Origin: Burkholderiales bacterium
GTDB lineage: Bacteria; Pseudomonadota; Gammaproteobacteria; Burkholderiales; Burkholderiaceae_E
Assembly (NCBI GenBank): GCA_029977705.1
Contig: JAPOKJ010000037.1
Coordinates: 1 to 37,421 of the forward strand
Reading direction: 5' to 3'
Length of the DNA: 37,421 nt
Within the stretch, counting starts at the first letter, position 1. Each line of letters starts with the position of its first letter. Under the pieces are notes generated by a model, which saw nothing but the letters and a program-made list of their open reading frames with translations, did not search any database and had not been told where the DNA came from. Positions 17,223 through 25,706 of the stretch are shown here, one piece after another. Made by a program: the position numbers and the translations under genes.

Positions 17223-17681
17223 ATGGTCAAGCTGACAGTCAATGGTGCCGCCGTGGAAGTCGATGTCGACCCCGATGTGCCCCTGATCTACGTGTTGCGC
17301 AATGATTTGCGCCTCAATGGTCCCAAGCTGGGCTGCGAGCGCGGGCAGTGCGGTGCCTGCACCATCCATCTGAACGGGGTCGCTGCGCGCAGCTGCCTGA
17401 TCCCGGTCAAGGCTGCCGCCGGCATGGCGATCACCACGCTCGAAGGCCTGGGCACGCCCGACAAGCCTCATCCCCTGCAGACCGCCTTCATCGCCGAGCA
17501 GGCCTTGCAGTGCGGTTACTGCACCAGTGGCCAGATCATGCAGGCGGCCTCGCTGCTGGCCAGCAAGCCACGGCCCAGCGAAGCCGAGGTCCGTTCGCAC
17601 ATGGATGCCAACCTGTGCCGCTGCGGCTGCCAGCCGCGCATGATCCGCGCCGTGATGCGTGCCAGCGGACAGGAGGCCTGA
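17223..17681 (+). CDS. (2Fe-2S)-binding subunit of a molybdenum hydroxylase (IorA-like)
   Basis: This encodes 152 residues carrying two [2Fe-2S] clusters of the xanthine oxidase family. The plant-type ferredoxin cluster is bound by Cys38, Cys43, Cys46 and Cys58 (LGCERGQCGACTIHL), and the second by Cys97, Cys100, Cys132 and Cys134 (CGYCTSGQ and NLCRCGCQPRM). Size and order match the small subunit of isoquinoline 1-oxidoreductase type enzymes. It passes electrons from the molybdenum cofactor in the large subunit to an external acceptor. It lacks its own signal peptide, so export would be by association with the Tat-dependent large subunit. The large-subunit gene starts 1 base after its stop. 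The ATG at 17223 has AGGGAGAAG upstream. Confidence 0.92.
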   Translation: MVKLTVNGAAVEVDVDPDVPLIYVLRNDLRLNGPKLGCERGQCGACTIHLNGVAARSCLIPVKAAAGMAITTLEGLGTPDKPHPLQTAFIAEQALQCGYCTSGQIMQAASLLASKPRPSEAEVRSHMDANLCRCGCQPRMIRAVMRASGQEA

Positions 17682-17682
17682 C

Positions 17683-19935
17683 ATGAGTGCATCCAGACTT
17701 CTGTCGCCAGGACGTCGCCAGTTCGGCCTGGCGGTTGCGGCCTCGGCTGCGGCCGGCCTGACCATCCGCTTTGACTGGGCCCAGGCCCAATCGGCCGACC
17801 TGCCGATCATGATCCGCAGCAACCCCAACCTGGAGGCCTGGATCAAGGTGGCCCCGGGCGGTGCGGTGACCGTCTTCACCGGCCGCGTCGAGATCGGGCA
17901 GGGCTGCCTGACCGCGATGCGCCAGATTGCCGCCGAAGAACTCGACATGGCGCCCGATCGCATCGAGCTGATCTCCGGAGACACGGCGCTGACGCCCAAC
18001 GAGGGCGTCACCTCTGGCTCGTTTGCGATCAAGCAGGGTGGCGCGGCGCTCGGGCATGCCTGCGCCGATGCCCGGCATACCTTGGTCGCAGCCGCTGCCC
18101 AGGCCTGGCAGTTGCCCCCAGACCAGCTCAAGGTGGAGCAGGGCCTCATCATTGGCCCAAGCGGTCAGCGCATGAGCTACGGTGACGCCGCTTCGCGCGT
18201 GCCCCTGACCCGCCCGGTCGATCCGGCCGCCCGCCGCAAGCCTGCGCGTCTGCAAAAAATCGTGGGTACTTCCTACCCGCGCGTGGACATTCCGGCCAAG
18301 GTATTCGGCCAGCAGGTCTTCATCCATGACATGAGGCCCGAGGGCATGCTGTTTGGTGCGGTGGCCCGCCCGCCGGCCTACAACGCCCGCGTGCTGTCGG
18401 TGGACCTGGCGCCGATCAAGGCCATGCCTGGAGTGGTCGAGGTGGTGCGCGATGGCTCCTTCATGGGGGTGGTGGCGCGTCGCGAGGAGCAGGCGCGCGC
18501 GGCCGCCAGGCGGCTGGCCGCGGCGGCGCGCTGGGACATGGGGGCACCGCTCTTTGGTGGCCGCCAGGTCTTCGACTATCTGGTGAACACGCCCAAGGAG
18601 GTCAAGGTCATCCACGAGACCAAGGCCGAGCCTGCGGCTGCGGCCATCACGCATCGGGCAGGTTACCGGCGTGCCTTCCAGGGCCATGTCTCGATCGGTG
18701 CCAGTTGCGCCCTGGCGCATTGGGTCGATGGCAAGGTGACGGTGTGGTCGCATACCCAGGGGCCCTTCCCCTTGCGTTCGCACATGGCCAAGGGCCTGAA
18801 GGTGCCGGCCGCGGCCATCCGCGTGATCCATGCGCAGGGCGCCGGCTGCTATGGCCACAATGGGGCTGATGATGTGGCCTTCGATGCTGCGCTGCTGGCG
18901 CGGGCAGTCCCCGGGCGTCCGGTGCGGGTGCACTGGGCCCATGATGAAGAGATGGCCTGGGAGCCCTGGGGCTCGGCCATGGTCACCGGTCTCGAGGCCA
19001 GTGTCACCGCAGAGGGCCGTATCGACCGCTGGCACCATGATGTCTGGTCCTTCCCGCATTCCAGCCGGCCCGGGCCCAGTGGCGGCATGGATGGCTGCAA
19101 CCTGCGCTCGGCCTGGTATCTGGCCGAACCGGTCGCGCCTTCCAAGGCGGTCGATGGCGCATTGCCCAATGGCGCGGCAGGCCGCAATGCGGTGCCGATC
19201 TATGCGGCGCCGATCCAGCGCATCACCACCCACTACCACCCCGAGATGCCGATCCGCACCTCGGCCCTGCGTACCCTGGGCGGCTTCTTCAATGCGGTCT
19301 CGGCCGAGATGTTCGTGGATGAACTGGCAGCCATGGCGCGCATCGATCCGGTCAGCTTCCGGCTGCGCAATGTCAAGGACGAGCGTCTCGTGGCGGTGCT
19401 GCGACGGGCGGTGGCCGATTCCGGCTGGGCGCCAGCAGTGGTGCAGGTGCAGCGCCCCCTCAGCCGCGAGATGCGCGGCTTTGGGGTGGGCCTGTCGCGC
19501 TACAAGAACCAGGACAGCTATGTGGCGGTCGTGGCCGAGGTGGTAGTCGATACCGTCAATGGCACGATCAAGGTGCCGCGCATGTGGAGTGCCACCGACG
19601 CCGGACGCGCCATCAATCCCGATGGCATCATGAACCAGATCGAGGGAGGCATGATCCAGGCGACCAGCTGGATGCTGATCGAGGAGGGCCGGCACGACGA
19701 TCACATCATGAAGGCCGTCGACTATGCCGAGTATCCGATCCTGGGCTATGTCGACGCGCCACGCATGCGCAGCGCGTTGATTGACCGTCCCGAGTTGCCT
19801 TCGCTGGGCGCAGGCGAGGGCAGCCAGGCACCTGCGGGTGCGGCGATTGCCAATGCCGTGTTTGCAGCGACCGGCCGGCGTCTGGCAGAGGTGCCTTATC
19901 GGCGCGAGCGCGTGCTGGCGGCGCTCAAGGCATGA
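17683..19935 (+). CDS. molybdopterin-binding subunit of a xanthine-dehydrogenase-family hydroxylase (IorB-like)
   Basis: This encodes 750 residues, the size of the IorB branch (aldehyde oxidase/xanthine dehydrogenase, molybdopterin subunit). The N-terminus has a Tat-type signal (GRRQFGLAVAASAAAGL) with likely cleavage after AQA near residue 37. Molybdenum-cofactor segments include VFTGRVEIGQG, AFQGHVSIGASCALA, GAGCYGHNGADDVAFDAAL and the C-terminal GAGEGSQAPAGAAIANA, whose Glu712 sits in the place of the catalytic Glu. Enzymes of this type hydroxylate a carbon next to nitrogen in heteroaromatic rings, or oxidise aldehydes, using water as oxygen source. No FAD subunit gene is present, as in isoquinoline oxidoreductase, so a cytochrome c may accept the electrons. 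It overlaps the following amidohydrolase frame by four bases. Confidence 0.92.
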   Translation: MSASRLLSPGRRQFGLAVAASAAAGLTIRFDWAQAQSADLPIMIRSNPNLEAWIKVAPGGAVTVFTGRVEIGQGCLTAMRQIAAEELDMAPDRIELISGDTALTPNEGVTSGSFAIKQGGAALGHACADARHTLVAAAAQAWQLPPDQLKVEQGLIIGPSGQRMSYGDAASRVPLTRPVDPAARRKPARLQKIVGTSYPRVDIPAKVFGQQVFIHDMRPEGMLFGAVARPPAYNARVLSVDLAPIKAMPGVVEVVRDGSFMGVVARREEQARAAARRLAAAARWDMGAPLFGGRQVFDYLVNTPKEVKVIHETKAEPAAAAITHRAGYRRAFQGHVSIGASCALAHWVDGKVTVWSHTQGPFPLRSHMAKGLKVPAAAIRVIHAQGAGCYGHNGADDVAFDAALLARAVPGRPVRVHWAHDEEMAWEPWGSAMVTGLEASVTAEGRIDRWHHDVWSFPHSSRPGPSGGMDGCNLRSAWYLAEPVAPSKAVDGALPNGAAGRNAVPIYAAPIQRITTHYHPEMPIRTSALRTLGGFFNAVSAEMFVDELAAMARIDPVSFRLRNVKDERLVAVLRRAVADSGWAPAVVQVQRPLSREMRGFGVGLSRYKNQDSYVAVVAEVVVDTVNGTIKVPRMWSATDAGRAINPDGIMNQIEGGMIQATSWMLIEEGRHDDHIMKAVDYAEYPILGYVDAPRMRSALIDRPELPSLGAGEGSQAPAGAAIANAVFAATGRRLAEVPYRRERVLAALKA

Positions 19936-21092
19936 ACCATCCGGTCAAGGGCTTGCAGCCGCCCGAGCCTGAAGGGGGCAGCTCCGAGGCCGTCCAGGGC
20001 GCCTACCAGCGTCTGGGGGCGTGCTGCATGGGGGCCTCACGCCGCGCCTTTCTGGGCCGCGTCGTCCACGCAGCCGGGGCGACCTGCGCACTGCCCCTGC
20101 TGCAGGCCTGCGCCACGCCCTCACCGGCTTCACAGGGTGCGTCGTCCACCGGCTCGCCCGCCCCGCATCGCATCGATATCCATCACCATTTCGCACCGCC
20201 GGCCTGGATCGCGGAAGTGCGTCATCGTGAACTGCTGCAGCGGGCCAATGCCGAATGGACGCCGGCGCGCTCGCTCGAGGACATGGATCAGGCCGGTGTC
20301 GCCAGTGCGATGCTCTCGATCACCAACCCGGGCCTTTGGTTCGGCGATCCTGCGGTCACCCGCCGACTGGTGCGGGCCTGCAACGAGTATGGGGCGACCC
20401 TGGTGCAGCGCCACCCGGCGCGCTTTGGCCTGTTCGCGGCCCTGCCGCTGCCTGATGCCGATGCCAGCCTGCGCGAGATCGCCCATGCCTATGACGTGCT
20501 CAAGGCCGACGGCCTGCACCTGTTCACCAGCTATGGGGACAAGTGGCTCGGCGATGCGGCCTTCGAGCCGGTGATGGCCGAGATGAACCGTCGCAAGGCA
20601 GTGGTACATGTGCATCCCACCGCCGCCAACTGCTGCAAGAACCTGGTGCCCGATGTGGCGCCGGGCATCATGGAATACGGCACCGACACCACACGCGCCA
20701 TGCTCGGGGTGCTGTTCAGTGGCACGGCTGCGCGTTATCCGGACATCCGCTTCATCTGGTCCCATGCCGGGGGCACTGCGCCCTTCCTGATGGCGCGCAT
20801 CGAACGGGGTGCGCTGGCCCTGAAGGACCATGCCCGCAGGATGCCCAGGGGTGTGGTGCACGAGATGCGCAAGTTTCACTACGACCTGGCGGGCGCGACC
20901 CATCGCGCTGCCGTCTCATCGCTGGCGCAACTGGTCGGCACGCAGCAGGTGCTGTTCGGTACCGACTTTCCACCGGCAGGTCCGAGCATCGAGGTGGTGC
21001 GCAGTCTGGCGGGGCTGGGCTACAGCGCGGCCGACCTCCTGCGCATCGAGCGGGACAATGCCCTGGCCCTGTTGCCGCGCCTGCGGGGCTGA
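19932..21092 (+). CDS. exported amidohydrolase 2 (ACMSD-like) family protein
   Basis: This encodes up to 386 residues of the amidohydrolase-related family that includes ACMSD and 6-methylsalicylate decarboxylases. Metal-binding positions are visible: His84-x-His86 in RIDIHHHFAPP, a His in VVHVHPTAANCC, a His in WSHAGGTAP and an Asp in FGTDFPPAG. Before the domain lies a twin-arginine-like motif (SRRAFLGRV, Arg37-Arg38), a hydrophobic stretch and a near-lipobox LLQAC (Cys60), so the protein is probably exported and may be a lipoprotein. An internal ATG at 20028 would place the Arg pair at residues 5-6, a more ordinary signal peptide; the true start is unsettled. The upstream start overlaps iorB-like by ATGA. 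The likely chemistry is hydrolysis or non-oxidative decarboxylation of a ring acid. Confidence 0.85.
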   Translation: MNHPVKGLQPPEPEGGSSEAVQGAYQRLGACCMGASRRAFLGRVVHAAGATCALPLLQACATPSPASQGASSTGSPAPHRIDIHHHFAPPAWIAEVRHRELLQRANAEWTPARSLEDMDQAGVASAMLSITNPGLWFGDPAVTRRLVRACNEYGATLVQRHPARFGLFAALPLPDADASLREIAHAYDVLKADGLHLFTSYGDKWLGDAAFEPVMAEMNRRKAVVHVHPTAANCCKNLVPDVAPGIMEYGTDTTRAMLGVLFSGTAARYPDIRFIWSHAGGTAPFLMARIERGALALKDHARRMPRGVVHEMRKFHYDLAGATHRAAVSSLAQLVGTQQVLFGTDFPPAGPSIEVVRSLAGLGYSAADLLRIERDNALALLPRLRG

Positions 21093-21103
21093 GCCCGCGG
21101 CGA

Positions 21104-22090
21104 TCAATCCGGGGTGTAGCCGGCCGCCTTCATCGAAGCGGTGAACGAGGTCACCAGATTCATCTGCCTGGTGTGCATCTCGGCCGGGCTCGAGGTCTGC
21201 ACTTCCAGTCCCAGGCCCAGAAGCTTGTCCCTCAGATCCGGCGATTCGGTGGCCGCGCGAAGCTCGCGGTTCCACAGATTGATCAGGGTCGGGCTCATCT
21301 TGCCCGGACCGTAGAAGCCGTAGAAGCCTTCGTAGGTCAGTTTCGGGTAACCCAGATCGGCCACCGTCGGAAGCTCGGGTGCTGCACTGGCCCGACGCCC
21401 GCCGGTGATGCCGATGATCTTGAGCTTGCCGCTCTGGTGGTGTACCAGGAAATCGGTCAGGCCACCGCAACCGGCCGGCACATGGCCGGCGATGATGTCA
21501 CCGACCAGCGGCGCGGCACCCTTGTAGGCGACGGGCAGCAACGGGATGCCGATGGTCTGGCCCAGCTCGACCATCGAGAAGTGGGTGGCACTGCCAAAGG
21601 CGGTGGTACCGAAGGTCGCGTTCTTGGGATTCCTTCGCAGCCAGGCGATGTACTCGGCCATGTTGTTCACGCCCAGGGTCGCCGAGACCACATAGACGAC
21701 GCAGACCGTCCCGGTCAGTGCGATGGCGCTCAGGTCTTTCTCGAGGTCGAAGGTCGGATTCTTGCGGGTCACCACCTGGGCCACGGTGGTGGCGCTGGTG
21801 CCGTACATCAGCACCGACCCATCGGTGGGCGAGGTCTTCATCGCGTCGATCGCAATGGTGCCGCTGGCACCGGCGCGGTTCTCGACGATGACATTGCGGT
21901 TCAGGCGCTCGCGCAGCTTCTCGGCGATGTGGCGCGCCATGACATCAGAGCCGCCGCCGGGGGGAAAGCCCACCAGGATGCGGATCGTGCCACTGGGCAG
22001 GGTCTGCGCCAGCAAGGGGCGGCTGGTGGCCGCCAGGGCTGCGGCACTGGCACCGGCTGCGAGCAGCTTCCGTCTTTGGTTGGGCTTCAT
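21104..22090 (-). CDS. Bug family (TctC-type) periplasmic substrate-binding protein
   Basis: This encodes 328 residues with a Tat-like signal (NQRRKLLAAGASAAALAA, likely cleavage after LLA near residue 28). The mature N-terminus TLPSGTIRILVGFPPGGGSD matches the family, as do VENRAGASGTIAIDAMK, FGTTAFGSATHFSM and LPVAYKGAAPLVGDIIAGHV. Its function is probably ligand capture in the periplasm. The frame extends 44 codons upstream, but the ATG at 22090 begins the signal peptide. It converges with the amidohydrolase gene, 11 bases away, and is divergent from the YlqF gene. No permease genes are adjacent. Confidence 0.9.
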   Translation of the reverse strand: MKPNQRRKLLAAGASAAALAATSRPLLAQTLPSGTIRILVGFPPGGGSDVMARHIAEKLRERLNRNVIVENRAGASGTIAIDAMKTSPTDGSVLMYGTSATTVAQVVTRKNPTFDLEKDLSAIALTGTVCVVYVVSATLGVNNMAEYIAWLRRNPKNATFGTTAFGSATHFSMVELGQTIGIPLLPVAYKGAAPLVGDIIAGHVPAGCGGLTDFLVHHQSGKLKIIGITGGRRASAAPELPTVADLGYPKLTYEGFYGFYGPGKMSPTLINLWNRELRAATESPDLRDKLLGLGLEVQTSSPAEMHTRQMNLVTSFTASMKAAGYTPD

Positions 22091-22232
22091 GTTGGAAGAT
22101 CCTCTGGTCGAAGCAAGAAAGGGCGGACGCAAGGTCGTGACAATCCGAGCCACGTGGCCTGGATACGTAACCATTCTGCGCCATCGACTGGAGAGTCGGG
22201 TCAGGTCGTTCCGGCAATGCACGCCAATGACT

Positions 22233-22262
22233 TTGCAACCTGAGCTTTACCTGGGGTATAAC
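22233..22262 (+). promoter_or_regulatory. candidate sigma-70 promoter for the YlqF gene
   Basis: TTGCAA (22233-22238) and TATAAC (22257-22262), 18 bases apart, form the best promoter-like pair in the window. The next in-frame start, GTG at 22293, lies 30 bases downstream. An ATG at 22227 lies upstream of this site, which argues against it being the start codon. Confidence 0.55.
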
Positions 22263-22292
22263 GCCCATTTACCTACTCAAGGCAAGACAGCA

Positions 22293-23183
22293 GTGGCGAT
22301 TCAATGGTTTCCCGGTCACATGCACCTGACCCGGAAGGCGATCACCGAGCGCATCAAGAGCACCGATGTGGTGATCGAGATTCTCGATGCCCGTCTGCCG
22401 GGCTCGAGCGCCAATCCGATGCTGGCCGAGCTGACCGGGGCAAAGCCGAAACTCAAGGTACTCAACAAGCAGGATCTGGCGGACCCCGTGCGCACCGCCC
22501 AGTGGCTTGCGTTCTACGGGGAACAGGAAGGCACGCGTGCGTTGGCCCTGGATGCCTCCGAGCCTGCGCCGGCCCTGCGGCTGCTTGCCCTGTGCCGCGA
22601 ACTGGTGCCCCATCGGGGGACCCTGCTCAAGCCGATGCGGGTGCTGGTCTGCGGCATTCCCAATGTCGGCAAGTCGACCCTGATCAACACCCTGTCGGGA
22701 CGGCGCATCGCCCGCACCGGCGACGAGGCCGGCATCACCAAGCTGGAGCAGCGCATCGACCTGAGCGCCGAGTTCGTCCTGTTCGATACCCCGGGCATGC
22801 TGTGGCCCAAGATCATGGTGCCGCAAAGCGGCTTCAACCTCGCCGCCAGCGGCGCCATCGGCCGCAATGCCTTTGACGAGGAGGAGGTCGCCTTCGAGTT
22901 GATGGACTACCTCAAGCACGATTACCCGGCGCTGCTCGAGCAGCGGTACCAGATCGAGGGCGTGGCCGACCTGGTGGATGCCGAGTTGCTGGTGGCCATT
23001 GGCCGAAAGCGCGGCGCCCTGCTCAAGGGGGGAAAGGTCAACGTCCAGAAGGTCGCCGAAGCGGTACTGTCCGATTTTCGTTCGGCCTCCCTCGGACGCA
23101 TCACGCTCGAGACGCCGGCCCAATTCCTTGCCTGGCAGGGCGCCGCAGCCGGTGAACGGTCCGCACGCCCTGCCGGTTCCTGA
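22293..23183 (+). CDS. ylqF: ribosome biogenesis GTPase YlqF/RbgA
   Basis: This encodes 296 residues of the circularly permuted GTPase family that acts in 50S subunit assembly. The G motifs occur in permuted order: G4 NKQD (58-61), G1 GIPNVGKST (121-129), G3 DTPGMLWP (165-172). The N-terminus from the GTG start at 22293 reads MAIQWFPGHMHLTRKAI, which is the standard YlqF start. An upstream ATG at 22227 would add 22 residues that are not family-like and lie upstream of the promoter. The C-terminal RNA-binding part is present. It is the only clear housekeeping gene here, in the middle of catabolic genes, and its stop is 13 bases from the MFS gene start. Confidence 0.93.
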   Translation: MAIQWFPGHMHLTRKAITERIKSTDVVIEILDARLPGSSANPMLAELTGAKPKLKVLNKQDLADPVRTAQWLAFYGEQEGTRALALDASEPAPALRLLALCRELVPHRGTLLKPMRVLVCGIPNVGKSTLINTLSGRRIARTGDEAGITKLEQRIDLSAEFVLFDTPGMLWPKIMVPQSGFNLAASGAIGRNAFDEEEVAFELMDYLKHDYPALLEQRYQIEGVADLVDAELLVAIGRKRGALLKGGKVNVQKVAEAVLSDFRSASLGRITLETPAQFLAWQGAAAGERSARPAGS

Positions 23184-23196
23184 AGGACACCCCGTC

Positions 23197-24393
23197 ATGC
23201 GTGGCAAGGCCCTGGTCTTTGCGATGTGCCTCGGTCAGGTGGGCAATCTCCTGCCGCACGTGGTGGTGCCCGCGGTGATGGTGGGGCATCTGATTCCCCT
23301 GTGGGGCATCAGCAATGCCGAGGCCGGTCTGCTGGCAGCGGCCTATGCGGCCGGCTACATGGCGGCGGTACCGGTGCTCTCTTCGCTGACCGACCGCATC
23401 GATGCGCGGCGCCTGTTGCTGGGCGGCTCGCTGGCCAGCGCGATGGCGACCCTGGCCTTCGGGCTGTTTGCCCAGGGGCTCTGGTCTGCCATGCTGTTGT
23501 GGGCGGCTGCCGGTGCCGGTTTTGCCGGGGCCTACATGCCCGGCCTGCGCGCCCTGACCGACCGCCTCGAGGGCACCCAGACCTCGCGCAGCATCACCTT
23601 CTACACCTCGAGTTTTTCGCTTGGGGTCAGCCTGTCCTTCCTGCTGTCGCAACTGATCGCCGACGCCTGGGGCTGGCGCTGGTCCTTCATGCTCACGGGC
23701 CTGGGGCCGCTATTGATGGCCTGGTCCGCCTGGCGCCTGAGCCCGGCGCCGCCGCCACCGCCCCAGCCCGGTGTCGGATTGCTCGATTTCAGGCCGGTGC
23801 TGCGCAACCGCCCGGCCATGGGCTATATCCTGGGCTATGGTGCGCATTGCTTCGAGTTGTTCGGCATGCGCACCTGGATCGTGGCGTTCTGGTCGTACGT
23901 GGTGTCCCGCCATGCAGCCGCGGGTCTGCCGGATCCAGTCACTGTCAGTGTCGCGGCCGCCGTGTTGGCCATGCCTGCAAGCATCCTGGGCAACGAGACC
24001 GCCATCCGCTTTGGTCGCCATCGTGTCGTCAGCCTGATCCAGTACGCCTCGGCGGCGGTAGCAGTGAGCATCGGCTTGCTCGCCGATGGCCCGCCCTGGT
24101 TGTTGCTGGGCCTGGTCCTGGTCTGGGCGATCACGATTCCGGCCGACTCCGGTGCGCTGACCTCGGGCATGAGTGCCAGTGCCGAGCCGCGTTTCAAGGG
24201 CGCGACCATGGCCATGCATTCGATGCTCGGCTTCGGTTTGTCCGCGGCGGCTGGCTGGCTGGTCGGCGTGGCCCTCGACGCCTTTGGCGGCGCCGCACAG
24301 GCCGGGGGCTGGCTGGCAGGCTTCGCGGTGCTGGCCGCAGGTGTCCTGTGCGGACCGCTGGCGCTGCGCTGGTCGCGCGGCACATCCCGCTAG
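23197..24393 (+). CDS. MFS transporter
   Basis: This encodes 398 residues with about 12 hydrophobic segments in two halves joined by a Pro-rich loop (SPAPPPPPPQPG at about 184-195). The first half has the cytoplasmic loop SLTDRIDARRLLLGG, which resembles the MFS motif A (GxxxDRxGRR). The second half has FELFGMRTWIVAFW. This is the cyanate/sugar-like, CynX-type or general MFS group; I cannot tell the substrate. It follows the YlqF gene after 13 bases and may be co-transcribed with it. A fusion-like open frame on the same strand runs over this gene into the next one, but it is a shadow. Confidence 0.85.
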   Translation: MRGKALVFAMCLGQVGNLLPHVVVPAVMVGHLIPLWGISNAEAGLLAAAYAAGYMAAVPVLSSLTDRIDARRLLLGGSLASAMATLAFGLFAQGLWSAMLLWAAAGAGFAGAYMPGLRALTDRLEGTQTSRSITFYTSSFSLGVSLSFLLSQLIADAWGWRWSFMLTGLGPLLMAWSAWRLSPAPPPPPQPGVGLLDFRPVLRNRPAMGYILGYGAHCFELFGMRTWIVAFWSYVVSRHAAAGLPDPVTVSVAAAVLAMPASILGNETAIRFGRHRVVSLIQYASAAVAVSIGLLADGPPWLLLGLVLVWAITIPADSGALTSGMSASAEPRFKGATMAMHSMLGFGLSAAAGWLVGVALDAFGGAAQAGGWLAGFAVLAAGVLCGPLALRWSRGTSR

Positions 24394-24435
24394 CGATTTT
24401 CGAGGACCCCTGGGTACGCCCGAGGCCAGCGTCGC

Positions 24436-24441
24436 TACAAT
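24436..24441 (+). promoter_or_regulatory. candidate -10 element for the iron-type alcohol dehydrogenase gene
   Basis: TACAAT preceded by GC lies 32 bases before the ATG at 24474, in the 80-base gap after the MFS gene. It follows the GCTAnnnT pattern of the window. Confidence 0.4.
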
Positions 24442-24473
24442 CGTCCGGGCACCGACATTGCCCCGAGACCCCC

Positions 24474-25670
24474 ATGAACACGACCGCCTCGGCACACGCC
24501 CTCACGCTGCCTGCCGGCATGCACCGATACACCCAGATGGAGCGGGTGTTTCACGGCCGCGCCGTGGCCCAGTTGCTGCCTGGCGAGCTCGACCTGATCA
24601 ATGCCCGACGCGTGTTTGTCATCAGCAATCGCTCGCTCGCCGGTTCCGATGCCTTGAAGGAAATCATCGCCACGCTCGGTGAACGCCACGTGGGCCAGTA
24701 CACCGGCGTTACTGCCCACTCGCCGCGTGCCTGTGTCATCGAAGGCGCCTTGCAGGCCCGCCAGGCCAGTGCCGATCTGCTGCTGGCGGTGGGCGGCGGC
24801 TCGGTGATCGATGCGGCCAAGGCGATGCTGATGGCGATCCGCTACGGTTATGAGCGAAGCGCGCAGCTCGACCCCCATGCCAACCAGCGGCCCCCCGAGA
24901 GCGGCCATGCCCCCGAGGATGCGTCCAGATGGCTGCGCGTGCTGGCCATCCCCACCACTCTGTCGGGTGCCGAGTTCGCCAGTGCGGCGGGCATCAGCGA
25001 CCCGGCCCGCGGCATGAAGGAAGGCTTCATGAATCCGATGATGATGCCGATCTCGGTGATCATGGATCCGGCCATGACCCTGGCGACACCCTTGCGTCTG
25101 ATGCTGGCCACCGGCATCAAGGCCATGGACCATGCGGTGGAGCGGATCACCTCCTCGACAGCCAATCCCTTCAGTGATGCGGTCTCGACACTGGCCATCC
25201 GCCTGCTTGCCCAGGCCTTGCCAGGGCTGCAGCGATCACCCGATGACCTGCAGCTTCGGGCCCAGGCCCAGTACGGCATGTTCATGTCGCTGGCGGGATC
25301 GGCCAGCGGCGCGGCGTCGAACGTCAGCCATGCGGTTGGCCATGTGCTGGGCGCCCATGCCCATGTGCCCCACGGCGAGACCTCCTGTGTCATGTCGCCT
25401 GCGGTGTTGCGCTGGAACCTGGCCTACACGGCAGACCGCCAGTCCATGATCCGGCAGGCCCTGGGGGCCGGCGATACGTCGGCGGGCGAGGCGCTCGAGA
25501 CCCTGGTCAGCGGGCTCGGTCTGCCGGTTCGCTTGCGCCAGGTCGGGGTGCGCCGCGAGGATTTCGCCCTTATCGCAGCCAAGACCATGCATGAGGGCCT
25601 GCTGCGGAACAGTCGCCGTCCGGTCCAGTCGCCCGCCGATATCGAGGCCTTGCTCGAGCTGGCCTGGTGA
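24474..25670 (+). CDS. iron-containing alcohol dehydrogenase, maleylacetate-reductase-like
   Basis: This encodes 398 residues of the group III (iron-type) dehydrogenase superfamily. Visible marks are the dinucleotide-binding AVGGGSVIDAAKA (105-117), AIPTTLSGAEFASAAGISD (158-176), and the His-containing SHAVGHVLGAHAHVPHGE. The PTTLSGAE and GHxxGAxxxxPHGE patterns resemble maleylacetate reductases, which reduce maleylacetate to 3-oxoadipate with NAD(P)H in chlorinated or hydroxylated aromatic degradation. Other branch members reduce aldehydes or oxidise alcohols. It is cytoplasmic. It converges with the crotonase gene over a 36-base gap that holds no clear structure. The maleylacetate assignment is a family-level guess. 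Confidence 0.84.
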   Translation: MNTTASAHALTLPAGMHRYTQMERVFHGRAVAQLLPGELDLINARRVFVISNRSLAGSDALKEIIATLGERHVGQYTGVTAHSPRACVIEGALQARQASADLLLAVGGGSVIDAAKAMLMAIRYGYERSAQLDPHANQRPPESGHAPEDASRWLRVLAIPTTLSGAEFASAAGISDPARGMKEGFMNPMMMPISVIMDPAMTLATPLRLMLATGIKAMDHAVERITSSTANPFSDAVSTLAIRLLAQALPGLQRSPDDLQLRAQAQYGMFMSLAGSASGAASNVSHAVGHVLGAHAHVPHGETSCVMSPAVLRWNLAYTADRQSMIRQALGAGDTSAGEALETLVSGLGLPVRLRQVGVRREDFALIAAKTMHEGLLRNSRRPVQSPADIEALLELAW

Positions 25671-25706
25671 GGGCCTGACACGCACGACCGGCGGCCACGC
25701 CCCGGC

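Noticed and set aside
17536-19704. A 722-residue minus-strand open frame
   Set aside because: It is antisense to the molybdenum hydroxylase genes, which have intact metal-binding motifs.
22227-22292. ATG at 22227 as the start of the YlqF protein
   Set aside because: It would add 22 residues unlike the family and lies upstream of the likely promoter at 22233-22262; GTG 22293 gives the standard N-terminus.
23226-25670. An apparent 814-residue plus-strand fusion covering the MFS and dehydrogenase genes
   Set aside because: The first 416 codons are the out-of-frame shadow of the MFS gene; the real dehydrogenase starts at ATG 24474.
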